Source: Mycoplasmatota bacterium (GTDB lineage: Bacteria; Bacillota_I; Bacilli_A; Izemoplasmatales; Izemoplasmataceae). Taken from it: 7,126 nt of DNA. The DNA lies in contig JAFLJX010000019.1 in assembly GCA_022712785.1 (NCBI GenBank), positions 1 to 7,126 on the forward strand, read 5' to 3'. A program made the translations under genes and the position numbers. Of the stretch, positions 1 through 5,180 are shown one piece after another (position 1 is the first letter of the stretch; every line of letters starts with the position of its first letter). The notes beneath the pieces were generated by a model that did not search any database, was not told where the DNA came from, and saw nothing but the letters and a program-made list of their open reading frames with translations.

Positions 1-1
1 A

Positions 2-742
2 TCAGGAGTAACTGAAGATTATGTATTAGAAGCTATTAATAATGGCTTTGATATATTAGGTATGAGTGATCATGCACCAAACGACAGGGTTGGAGACAGT
101 TATGTACGTATGGATGAATCAGAGTTTGACCTATATTTAAAGGATATTGAGGAATCACAAGCAAAATACAGTGATAAAATAACAATATTAAAAGGATTAG
201 AAGTTGAATATTTTTATAAACATGAAGAATACTATAAAAATTTAAGAAAAAAAGTAGACTATTTAGTTCATGGACAACATTATATATCAATGACAAACAG
301 TATGAATGACCTAATTTCAGGTTTTGGACTATCAAAAAGCAACCAAATCCTAAAATACGCAGATATTTTGAAGGATGCAATGGAATCAAACCTGTTTGAT
401 ATCATGGCGCATCCTGATTTATACATGTGTGGATACAAAGATTTTGACAAAACAGCAGAAAAAGTAGCACATATTATATGTAAAGCAGCAATAGACAATA
501 ATGCTGTACTAGAATTTAACGCAAATGGTTTTAGAAGAGGTAAGCAAGAAACACCTCAAGGTATTTTACAACCATACCCTAGATTAGAGTTCTGGGAGAT
601 AGCGAAAACATACAATGTTAAAACAATCCTAAATAGCGATTGTCATAGTCCAAATATTTTATATGATATGGTAGTGAAAGAAGCAGAAGAAATATACAAA
701 AATTTAGAGTTAAATGATGTTGGAATTTTAAAATTAAAGTAA
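2..742 (+). CDS. hisJ: PHP-family histidinol-phosphatase, 3' part (5' end outside window)
   Basis: The frame is already open at base 2 and runs to TAA at 740-742, giving 246 residues. The family is usually about 265-270 aa, so only some 20 N-terminal residues, including the first HxH metal ligands, lie outside the window. The ATG at 62 is internal, because homology-like sequence (an EDYVLEAINNGFDILG stretch) precedes it. Visible PHP landmarks are SDHAP just after that stretch, GLEVEY, DYLVHGQHY, MAHPDLY, LEFNANGFRRGKQE and, near the end, NSDCHSP. These supply the metal-binding His/Asp/Glu set of the trinuclear PHP site. The family hydrolyses L-histidinol phosphate to histidinol in the cytoplasm, the penultimate phase of histidine synthesis. 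No other his gene is visible, so the role in histidine synthesis is inferred, and another phosphomonoesterase role is possible. The gene is a separate unit ended by the terminator that follows. Confidence 0.9.
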   Translation, partial: SGVTEDYVLEAINNGFDILGMSDHAPNDRVGDSYVRMDESEFDLYLKDIEESQAKYSDKITILKGLEVEYFYKHEEYYKNLRKKVDYLVHGQHYISMTNSMNDLISGFGLSKSNQILKYADILKDAMESNLFDIMAHPDLYMCGYKDFDKTAEKVAHIICKAAIDNNAVLEFNANGFRRGKQETPQGILQPYPRLEFWEIAKTYNVKTILNSDCHSPNILYDMVVKEAEEIYKNLELNDVGILKLK

Positions 743-743
743 C

Positions 744-775
744 AAAAAAGGGTGTCTAGTGACACCCTTTTTTTT
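744..775. terminator. Bidirectional rho-independent terminator
   Basis: A perfect 7-bp stem GGGTGTC (750-756)/GACACCC (761-767) has a TAGT loop. It is preceded by A744-A749 and followed by eight T (768-775), so it works on either strand. It ends the histidinol-phosphatase mRNA on the plus strand. It would also end any minus-strand transcript coming from the promoter at 1096-1124. Confidence 0.92.
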
Positions 776-828
776 ATGCCTAATTTGCGCTCTAATCGGT
801 TTTTAGATTTCCTCGTAAAAGTGTAAGT

Positions 829-870
829 TTGAAAGGTGAATGTACATCGTAGAGTGTATTTCACTTTCAA
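829..870. repeat. Imperfect inverted repeat (hairpin)
   Basis: TTGAAAGGTGAA (829-840) pairs with TTCACTTTCAA (860-870) with one bulged base. The pairing continues inward through TGTA/TACA around a loop of about 8 nt. It lies inside the candidate small RNA. Just outside the hairpin are two copies of a 15-nt imperfect direct repeat (782-796 and 869-883, 13 of 15 identical). Confidence 0.6.
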
Positions 871-907
871 TTTGAGCTCCAATTCATTGCGGATGATAGG
901 GTCGGTT

Positions 908-942
908 TAAACATATTCATTTATTATTTATGAATATGTTTA
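908..942. repeat. 13-bp perfect inverted repeat, AT-rich hairpin
   Basis: TAAACATATTCAT (908-920) is the exact reverse complement of 930-942, with a 9-nt loop. No T-run follows on either strand, so it is not a terminator. It may be a structural element of the leftward RNA or a protein-binding site. On the minus strand the CCCTCC patch lies immediately 5' of it. Confidence 0.7.
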
Positions 943-1095
943 CGGAGGGTTTTAAAAGAGAACTAGTTGAATAATCATCATAAAGAGAGGTTATCAAGAG
1001 TCTTTCATATCTAAAAGCGGTCTTTATTCTGTTTCTGTTTATGTTCCTATAATATATATTATGTTAACTTATTTGTATTAGCACCATTAATCGAT

Positions 1096-1124
1096 ATAAT
1101 ACGACTGTGTGGACAACTGTGCAA
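1096..1124 (-). promoter_or_regulatory. Sigma-A-type promoter pointing left
   Basis: On the minus strand the -35 TTGCAC (1124-1119) and -10 TATTAT (1101-1096) are separated by exactly 17 bp. It is the best -35/-10 pair in the window, yet it faces no protein gene. The spacer contains TTGTCCACA, one base off a DnaA-box consensus, which may be chance. Confidence 0.6.
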
Positions 1125-1288
1125 AACTTTTTGATGCTACTTCCAACCTCTCTTTTGTCTATTTTTCAAATCAAATTAAATCAACACTTCAAGTTTGTCT
1201 TTTCAATTTTGTTTTTTCCATCTATTAAATATATAGTAATTTTTGATATAATTTAAATTGAAATGAATACATTTGTATTGATAAAAGC

Positions 1289-1305
1289 AAAAGATTATGT
1301 TAACC
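1289..1305 (+). repeat. 17-nt intergenic repeat, copy A
   Basis: AAAAGATTATGTTAACC occurs here and, as an exact reverse complement, at 3542-3558 in another intergenic region. A shorter version, ATTATGTTAAC, is also present near 1058-1067. It could be a binding site or a trace of an old dispersed repeat. Confidence 0.5.
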
Positions 1306-1401
1306 ATTTCCTACAACTATTTATATTCAATATCTTGTATCTATATGTCCTCTTCTTATACCTTATAAATTTAAATATTTATACTATTATTTTTAGCTTT
1401 A

Positions 1402-1424
1402 TGATATGATAATAACTAGGTGAT
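1402..1424 (+). promoter_or_regulatory. Extended -10 promoter and SD of the asparaginase gene
   Basis: TGATATGAT (1402-1410) fits an extended -10, TGN-TATRAT, with no clear -35. The SD AGGTGA starts only 7 nt later (1418) and sits 4 nt from ATG 1428. A start point 6-8 nt after the -10 would put the mRNA 5' end at or inside the SD. Confidence 0.45.
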
Positions 1425-1427
1425 TTT

Positions 1428-2405
1428 ATGAATAAAGTTGCACTAGTTTTTACTGGTGGTACAATCGCTATGGAAGTCGATAAAAATTTACATGGAGCAA
1501 TTCCTTCTTTATCTCCTAATGAAATTATTAGTGCATTGTCTGGAATTGATGAGTTTGAGAATTTAGAGATTTATGATTTTTCAAGAAAACCTTCTCCTTC
1601 AATAACTCCAAGTGATATGAAAGATCTTGCAGATATTGTTGAAGACTATTTAAAAAAAGAGAATATCTTGGGCGTTGTCGTAATTCATGGAACTGATGTT
1701 TTAGAAGAAACTGCATTTTATATGAACTCTGTAATTAAATCCAAAAAGCCTGTGGTTTTAACTGGATCAATGAAAAATGCAAGTGAACTTGGATATGATG
1801 GTCTAACTAATCTAGTATCTAGCGTTAAAGTATGCATGTCATTCTACTCTATTGGTAAAGGTACTCTAGTTGTTATGAATGATACTATAAACAGCGCTAC
1901 AGAAGTTACTAAAACTCATACAATGAGTTTAGATACATTCAAATCTGTTGAATTTGGTCCACTAGGTATAATAGATCACGGTGAAGTTATCTATTATAGA
2001 GATGTAACTCATCATGAAGTATATGATTTCAACAATATTATTAATGAAGATACATATTTATTAAAGGTATATGCTGGAATGGACGGACATTTTATTGATT
2101 ACCTAATCAGTAGAAAAGCTAAAGGTATTGTATTAGAGACATTAGGTCGTGGGAATGTTCCACCAATGATGTTAGATTCAATTGATAAAGCTATTGAGCT
2201 AGGAATTCATATAGTAATCGTTTCAAGATGTTATTCAGGTAGAGTATTAGACACTTACGCATATGTAGGTGGTGGAAAAGACTTAACAAATAAAGGTTGT
2301 ATACTTGGTGGTAACTTTAACGGACAAAAAGCTAGAATACTTTTAATGCTTGCTATTAGTAATGATTATTCTCATAAAAAAATAGTAAATCTTTATAAAC
2401 TATAA
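1428..2405 (+). CDS. ansA: L-asparaginase, cytoplasmic (type I-like)
   Basis: The protein hydrolyses L-asparagine to aspartate and ammonia. At 325 aa it has the usual family length. All catalytic landmarks are present: TGGTIA at 9-14 with nucleophile T12, S58 in the KPSPSIT segment, HGTD at 87-90 (T89, D90), and K162 in the TKTHT segment. GSMKNASELGYDG (113-125) is the usual substrate-loop region. The C-terminal domain carries LETLGRGNVP (236-245), SRCYSGRV (266-273) and YVGGG (279-283). There is no signal peptide, so it acts in the cytoplasm. The ATG at 1428 is supported by AGGTGA 4 nt upstream and by the start matching the family N-terminus. The gene appears monocistronic between its own promoter and the terminator at 2404. 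Related amidases (glutaminase activity, GatD-like) share the fold, but GatD carries extra domains not seen here. Confidence 0.95.
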   Translation: MNKVALVFTGGTIAMEVDKNLHGAIPSLSPNEIISALSGIDEFENLEIYDFSRKPSPSITPSDMKDLADIVEDYLKKENILGVVVIHGTDVLEETAFYMNSVIKSKKPVVLTGSMKNASELGYDGLTNLVSSVKVCMSFYSIGKGTLVVMNDTINSATEVTKTHTMSLDTFKSVEFGPLGIIDHGEVIYYRDVTHHEVYDFNNIINEDTYLLKVYAGMDGHFIDYLISRKAKGIVLETLGRGNVPPMMLDSIDKAIELGIHIVIVSRCYSGRVLDTYAYVGGGKDLTNKGCILGGNFNGQKARILLMLAISNDYSHKKIVNLYKL

Positions 2406-2430
2406 AAAAACGACATTTGTCGTTTTTTTT
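2404..2430. terminator. Bidirectional terminator between ansA and ruvA
   Basis: AAAAAAACGACA (2404-2415) is followed by TGTCG and eight T (2418-2430). The hairpin CGAC-ATTT-GTCG is extended by A-T pairs and flanked by A and T runs. It overlaps the ansA stop codon and serves the convergent ruvA transcript as well. Confidence 0.88.
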
Positions 2431-2469
2431 GTTTTGTATATAAAATGATAAATTTCCCACTACTTAAAT

Positions 2470-2508
2470 TCAATTCCAATTATGTGAGAAAAATGGATTC
2501 ATTAACAT
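2470..2508 (-). CDS. 12-codon micro-ORF behind ruvA, at the expected ruvB start
   Basis: Directly after the ruvA stop is a strong SD, AAGGAG (2517-2512). It is followed by ATG (2508-2506), a second in-frame ATG 9 nt from the SD, and a TGA after 12 codons (MLMNPFFSHNWN). Then comes the shared terminator. In most bacteria ruvB starts at this point, but the peptide does not resemble a RuvB N-terminus. It may be a translated mini-peptide, a leftover initiation site of a lost gene, or chance. Confidence 0.25.
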   Translation of the reverse strand: MLMNPFFSHNWN

Positions 2509-2517
2509 ATACTCCTT

Positions 2518-3075
2518 TCACTTTAACATTTTTGCTAAAGCTTCTTTTAATAACACATCTGTCTTTTTACTACCATCTAACTGTTTAACAGCTTTAGTTA
2601 TCTCTTTAGCTCTATAACCTAAAGATTTTAAAGCTTCTTCGACTTCACTAATATTTGTTGATTTAGCAAATGAATCTGCATTAAGATCTATTTTACCTTT
2701 TAAATCTAAAATTATCTGTTGGCTTGCTTTTGGTCCTATACCAGGGAACTTACTTAGGAACTTTGCATCCCCTCTTTCAATAGCTCCAATTACATCAACA
2801 ACGTTTCCTGAGGCTAAAATTGCAATAGCACTTTTAGGTCCAATTCCTTTAACACTTAATAGTTTGATAAATAAACTTTTAGCATCATTCGTTTTAAACC
2901 CGTAAAGATGTATTGCATCTTCACGTACATAGTGATGAATAAACACCTTAACTTCTTCATCTATTTTAAATTCATATGGATTGGGAGTTCTAACATCATA
3001 TCCCACATTCGATACATCTAAGCTAATTCCATTTGATTTAATTTCTTCGACAATTCCTTTTAAATAACTATACAT
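2518..3075 (-). CDS. ruvA: Holliday junction branch-migration protein RuvA
   Basis: RuvA binds the four-way Holliday junction as a tetramer and loads the RuvB motor, driving branch migration in recombinational repair. The protein has 185 aa, slightly short for a family of about 190-205. Residues 1-62 form the OB-fold domain, starting MYSYLKG. The acidic pin is preserved as REDA (E52, D53), before HLYGF. Two helix-hairpin-helix motifs follow: SVKGIGPK (74-81) and FPGIGPKAS (110-118), the latter followed by LDLKGK. A linker leads to the C-terminal RuvB-binding domain at about 143-185, with ALKSLGYRAKEI. The start has an SD, AGGAG (3089-3085), 9 nt upstream. No ruvB lies in the window; only a micro-ORF follows, so RuvB must be encoded elsewhere if the system works. 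Confidence 0.96.
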   Translation of the reverse strand: MYSYLKGIVEEIKSNGISLDVSNVGYDVRTPNPYEFKIDEEVKVFIHHYVREDAIHLYGFKTNDAKSLFIKLLSVKGIGPKSAIAILASGNVVDVIGAIERGDAKFLSKFPGIGPKASQQIILDLKGKIDLNADSFAKSTNISEVEEALKSLGYRAKEITKAVKQLDGSKKTDVLLKEALAKMLK

Positions 3076-3084
3076 ATAATCACA

Positions 3085-3104
3085 CTCCTAAATATATTAT
3101 ATCA
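3085..3104 (-). promoter_or_regulatory. Extended -10 promoter and SD of ruvA
   Basis: TGATATAAT (3104-3096, minus strand) is a perfect extended -10. AGGAG begins six bases after it. No good -35 lies 16-18 bp upstream. The same compact layout is seen before ansA and the membrane protein at 6579. Confidence 0.6.
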
Positions 3105-3105
3105 T

Positions 3106-3270
3106 AAAGGAGGCTATTACATTTCTTATTTGTTTAATTGTGAAGAACGAAACAAGAAGCCATTCACAATAACAACTATATTATTACTAATGATTAGCTG
3201 TTTAACTTTTTTTTACATATACAATAATGGTTTATTCAATAGGACTCCTAAGAGTTCACTATTTAGTTAG
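3106..3270 (+). pseudogene. Orphan SD plus 49-codon membrane-type frame starting at ATT
   Basis: A near-perfect SD, AAAGGAGG (3106-3113), lies 7 nt before an open frame that begins with ATT (3121) instead of ATG and ends at TAG (3268-3270). The frame encodes a charged stretch (CEERNKK), a hydrophobic segment of about 20 residues (PFTITTILLLMISCLTFFYIY) and a short tail, so it looks like a signal anchor. A TATTAT at 3095-3100 could be its -10, overlapping the divergent ruvA promoter. It may be the 5' remnant of a gene that lost its start codon and its downstream part, or a small protein using a rare ATT start. I do not recognise the family. Downstream frames (about 3271-3370) show no clear continuation. 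Confidence 0.35.
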
Positions 3271-3541
3271 TGTACAAACTATAATCGTGACGATTGATTC
3301 TTCGTGATCACTAGTTATAAATTCAGGATATAATTGAAATATAATATTTAGATTCTTATCCTTGAAAAACACAAGCTTTCAGGTGATCAATTTAGAGAAA
3401 ACTATTTTTATCATTATTATATTAATATTTGATTCGATGCTTATATAATTCAGGATATTTACATTAATAAAAAAATAATAATATTATAATAAATATCAAT
3501 CATAGAAACACCAAAATCATTTTAACATTGATATTTGATTA

Positions 3542-3558
3542 GGTTAACATAATCTTTT
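3542..3558 (-). repeat. 17-nt intergenic repeat, copy B
   Basis: The reverse complement of this stretch is identical over 17 nt to 1289-1305 (AAAAGATTATGTTAACC). It sits 21 bp left of the large inverted repeat. Confidence 0.5.
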
Positions 3559-3578
3559 TATTATTTTAAAGTACATTG

Positions 3579-3626
3579 AATATCTAATAATTATTATCTC
3601 TAAGCATATAATAATTATTAGATATT
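3579..3626. repeat. 19-bp perfect inverted repeat with 10-nt loop
   Basis: ATAATAATTATTAGATATT (3608-3626) is the exact reverse complement of 3579-3597. The loop is CTCTAAGCAT. Pairing can resume beyond a 5-nt bulge (AAAGTA 3568-3573 with TACTTT 3627-3632). The stem is almost pure A/T. The nearest T-run (3645-3653) is too far away for a canonical terminator. Confidence 0.75.
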
Positions 3627-3703
3627 TACTTTATATTTTTAAACTTTTTTTTTATCATCATTTAAAAGATAACTAACGGCAAAAATAATCAAACGATGAT
3701 AAA

Positions 3704-3862
3704 TCATCCATTTCTTACTCTACGGTGTAGGCTTGATACCTTATCTCCACCAACACCTTTATTTACAAGATTTCTTTTATTTAAACCCTATTTTATCATA
3801 GGAATAAAAGGCACTCCTAGAAGACTTTCAATAATACTGTCACCTAAAAATAATATTTTTAT
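3704..3862 (-). pseudogene. SGNH/GDSL hydrolase, broken N-terminal remnant
   Basis: Right behind the DUF364 stop codon, in the same frame, the sequence reads IKILFLGDSIIESLLG, then a TAG (3790-3788), then NLVNKGVGGDKVSSLHRRV, then a TGA (3706-3704). KILFLGDS is the block I motif with the nucleophile Ser, and NKGVGGD is the block II motif of SGNH esterases/lipases. The spacing between them fits the family. The ATG expected at 3862-3860 is ATA, and an SD-like AGGTGAT overlaps the end of the upstream gene, so the intact ancestor was probably translationally coupled to DUF364. Blocks III and V (GxND and the DxxH triad) are missing; sequence down to about 3660 is degraded. The gene is dead by lost start, two stops and truncation. 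The family assignment is good, the exact substrate is unknown. Confidence 0.7.
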
Positions 3863-4585
3863 TTAATCACCTGCTTGACAGTAAAAGTCTAAATCAAATA
3901 AATATGCTAAACCTGAAATTGTAACCCCGTATAAAACTAACGGTTTACCTACTAGGAAATTTGAGTAACTAGAATTAACAACAGTTGAACCAGTAGCCAA
4001 AATAATATCACACCACTCCAATACTTCACTAGTTTTTGTTATATCCTCGATGACAGTTTTATTAAATACTTGACCTATATTCTCTTCATCAAGGTCTACA
4101 ACTCTTAATTCATATTCTTTACTTAATTCTGCAACCATTCCCGGTTGGAGCCCTATAAAAGCAATTTTTGGATTCCCAAATCTTTCTTTTACGTTTAATA
4201 CGAGATTTTGTGCACATTTTTTAGGTACTAAGTCTTTACAATGTATTGTCGCATCTATTAACCCTAAATGTTTAAGAACTGCATTAATTGAAGCAACAAA
4301 AATTGCTCTATTAAATATATTATCAAAATCTAATTCTAAAACATCTTTTAAAGAACCACTATAATTACCAGGATGATCGGTAAAGGCTTGTCCTTTGCTT
4401 CCTAAAAAGTCAGCTTCAATCATAACTTCTTTTCCTTTTAGTATTGGATAATCATCTCTTTCCGGTGTTCCTATCGCTTCAACTGGTGTCAAAGTCCTTG
4501 CAGTCACTGACAAATGTTCGCCAATTAAATTCTTACCTTCTATTATCTTTAATATCTTACTCTTTGCTTCATATACTATATCCAT
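3863..4585 (-). CDS. DUF4213/DUF364 Rossmann-like protein
   Basis: The 240-aa protein resembles the DUF364 family, described as a putative heavy-metal chelation domain, with an N-terminal DUF4213 part. Residues 1-95 carry SVTARTLTPVEAIGTPERDDYP and the GSKGQAFTDHPGNYSGSL stretch. Residues 96-240 form a Rossmann-like half: FIGLQPGM (143-150), DLDEEN (164-169), DIILATGSTVVNSS (193-206) and YGVTISG (219-225), ending FYCQAGD as full-length relatives do. I place the start at ATG 4585, because AGGGAG (4600-4595) lies 9 nt before it. The in-frame ATG at 4621 has no SD and overlaps the TATAAT of the likely promoter. Biochemical function is not established; family members often sit near molybdenum, iron or nickel metabolism genes. 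Here the neighbours are a dead SGNH hydrolase behind it and a divergent cupin. Confidence 0.8.
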   Translation of the reverse strand: MDIVYEAKSKILKIIEGKNLIGEHLSVTARTLTPVEAIGTPERDDYPILKGKEVMIEADFLGSKGQAFTDHPGNYSGSLKDVLELDFDNIFNRAIFVASINAVLKHLGLIDATIHCKDLVPKKCAQNLVLNVKERFGNPKIAFIGLQPGMVAELSKEYELRVVDLDEENIGQVFNKTVIEDITKTSEVLEWCDIILATGSTVVNSSYSNFLVGKPLVLYGVTISGLAYLFDLDFYCQAGD

Positions 4586-4621
4586 TTTCAACATCTCCCT
4601 AATTCCATTTTTATTCGCCAT

Positions 4622-4632
4622 ATTATATTATA
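4622..4632 (-). promoter_or_regulatory. -10 elements of the DUF364 gene
   Basis: Two overlapping TATAAT hexamers (4632-4627 and 4627-4622, minus strand) lie 22-27 nt before the SD. No convincing -35 is seen. Transcription starting near 4615-4620 would exclude the upstream ATG at 4621. Confidence 0.4.
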
Positions 4633-4729
4633 CTTCATTTAAGCTATTACTGATATACCTATATTTTAACTTAAAAATTATTTTTTATTGGAAACAAATC
4701 ATATATCAAGAGCAATTCGTTACTGTTAA

Positions 4730-4780
4730 TTGAACTCTTTATAGTACAATTAAATTATAATCAAAATTAAAATAAAGGAG
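4730..4780 (+). promoter_or_regulatory. Likely promoter and SD of the cupin gene
   Basis: TTGAAC (4730-4735) and the A/T-rich TTATAAT (4755-4761) are the best -35/-10 words here, but a 20-bp spacer is long; TACAAT (4745-4750) is an alternative -10. The SD AAAGGAG (4774-4780) is strong and 7 nt from ATG 4788. Confidence 0.4.
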
Positions 4781-4787
4781 ATAGATT

Positions 4788-5105
4788 ATGGAACACTATA
4801 ACTTAAAAGATATTAAAACTGAAATTAACATGAGAGGCATTAAAGCAAAAACGATTGTTAATCATAAAAATGCAACTATAAAGAACTTACTATTAGATGC
4901 TGGTGAAGCAATTCCTTTACATCATATGCCTGTAGATGTAACATTCTTCATACTAGGAGGAACTGGGAAAATAACTATAGGTGAAACTACATATTCAGTT
5001 AAACCTCAAGACATAGTAATATGTCCTGTCAATGTAGGAATGTCAGTTCAAGCAGATAAAAGTTCTCCATTATCATTTTTAAACATTAAAACACCTGGTA
5101 TTTAA
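4788..5105 (+). CDS. Small single-domain cupin protein
   Basis: This 105-aa protein is one conserved beta-barrel of the cupin type. Motif 1 reads GEAIPLHHMPVDVTFFILGGTGKITIG (residues 39-65) and motif 2 is PQDIVICPVNVGMSVQ (73-88), ending FLNIKTPG. In classical cupins motif 1 has HxH and a Glu, and motif 2 a His. Here H45 is kept, the second His position is M47, the Glu position is V51/T52, and the motif 2 His position is M85. The metal site is therefore reduced or altered, as in several PVDV-type small cupins. Start ATG 4788 has a strong SD. The gene has its own promoter, is divergent from the DUF364 gene and ends at a terminator. The substrate is unknown; a small-molecule or metal sensor/chaperone role is inference only. 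Confidence 0.85.
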   Translation: MEHYNLKDIKTEINMRGIKAKTIVNHKNATIKNLLLDAGEAIPLHHMPVDVTFFILGGTGKITIGETTYSVKPQDIVICPVNVGMSVQADKSSPLSFLNIKTPGI

Positions 5106-5127
5106 CACTATAGTTATTTGACAATCT

Positions 5128-5166
5128 AAAGACCTCCTTACTATTTTTTAGTTAGAAGGTTTTTTG
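5128..5166 (+). terminator. Rho-independent terminator of the cupin gene
   Basis: ACCTCCTTACTA (5132-5143) pairs with TAGTTAGAAGGT (5149-5160) with two mismatches and a 5-T loop. A preceding AAA and a T-run to 5165 follow the usual pattern. It lies about 25 nt after the cupin stop. Confidence 0.8.
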
Positions 5167-5180
5167 TATATTACCCTAAA

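Larger units (their letters stand above)
744..1090 (-). ncRNA. Candidate structured small RNA of about 345 nt
   Basis: A minus-strand promoter (TTGCAC, 17-bp spacer, TATTAT) predicts an RNA starting near 1088-1091. It would run leftward to the terminator at 744-775 with no convincing ORF in between. The RNA would contain a 13-bp hairpin (arms 930-942 and 908-920) and a second, imperfect hairpin of about 15 bp (arms 855-870 and 829-846). C-rich stretches lie between and beside them: CCTCTCTT, ACCCTCCG just before the first hairpin, and CCGACCCTATCATCCGC after it. C-rich unpaired patches that can pair with Shine-Dalgarno sequences are typical of Firmicute trans-acting sRNAs. I do not recognise a named RNA family: it lacks tmRNA, RNase P, SRP or T-box landmarks. 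The promoter, hairpins and terminator are seen directly; existence and function as an sRNA are inferred. Confidence 0.45.
776..1427. other. 650-bp intergenic region without a convincing protein gene
   Basis: The left half carries the candidate leftward RNA with its hairpins. The right half (about 1125-1400) is T-rich on the plus strand. It holds an extended -10-like TGATATAAT at 1244-1252, a small palindrome AATACA-TT-TGTATT at 1266-1279, one copy of a 17-nt motif that recurs inverted at 3542-3558, and a 48-codon hydrophobic frame (1263-1409) with no SD. A start-less frame of about 35 codons lies near 970-1080. None of these is strong enough to call a protein gene. Confidence 0.6.
3091..3862. 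other. 770-bp decayed intergenic region
   Basis: From left to right it holds the divergent ruvA promoter, the orphan SD/ATT frame (3106-3270), two small palindromes (AATCGT-G-ACGATT at 3283-3295 and GTGATCAC at 3304-3311), and a 12-nt direct repeat AATTCAGGATAT (3320-3331 and 3447-3458). Then come a copy of the 17-nt repeat (3542-3558), a long inverted repeat (3579-3626) and the dead SGNH hydrolase gene (3704-3862). No intact gene or tRNA is visible. Confidence 0.65.

Noticed and set aside
643..882. Minus-strand frame of 79 codons starting with TTG at 882
   Set aside because: It has no SD, crosses the strong terminator at 744-775 and runs antisense into the histidinol-phosphatase gene.
776..960. 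T-box or other riboswitch in the gap before ansA
   Set aside because: No T-box core (GGGTGGNACCGCG-like) or other known riboswitch signature; the terminator belongs to the upstream gene and is some 650 bp from ansA.
1108..1116. TTGTCCACA on the minus strand, close to a DnaA box
   Set aside because: A single copy one base off the consensus, inside a promoter spacer, with no cluster, dnaA gene or unwinding region nearby; no origin claim is justified.
3259..3372. Minus-strand frame from GTG 3372 of about 37 residues
   Set aside because: No SD or promoter, no family recognised, overlaps the plus-strand orphan frame; length is within chance for this composition.
4586..4621. Longer start of the DUF364 protein at ATG 4621
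   Set aside because: There is no SD before it and it adjoins the TATAAT; the ATG at 4585 has a well-spaced AGGGAG.
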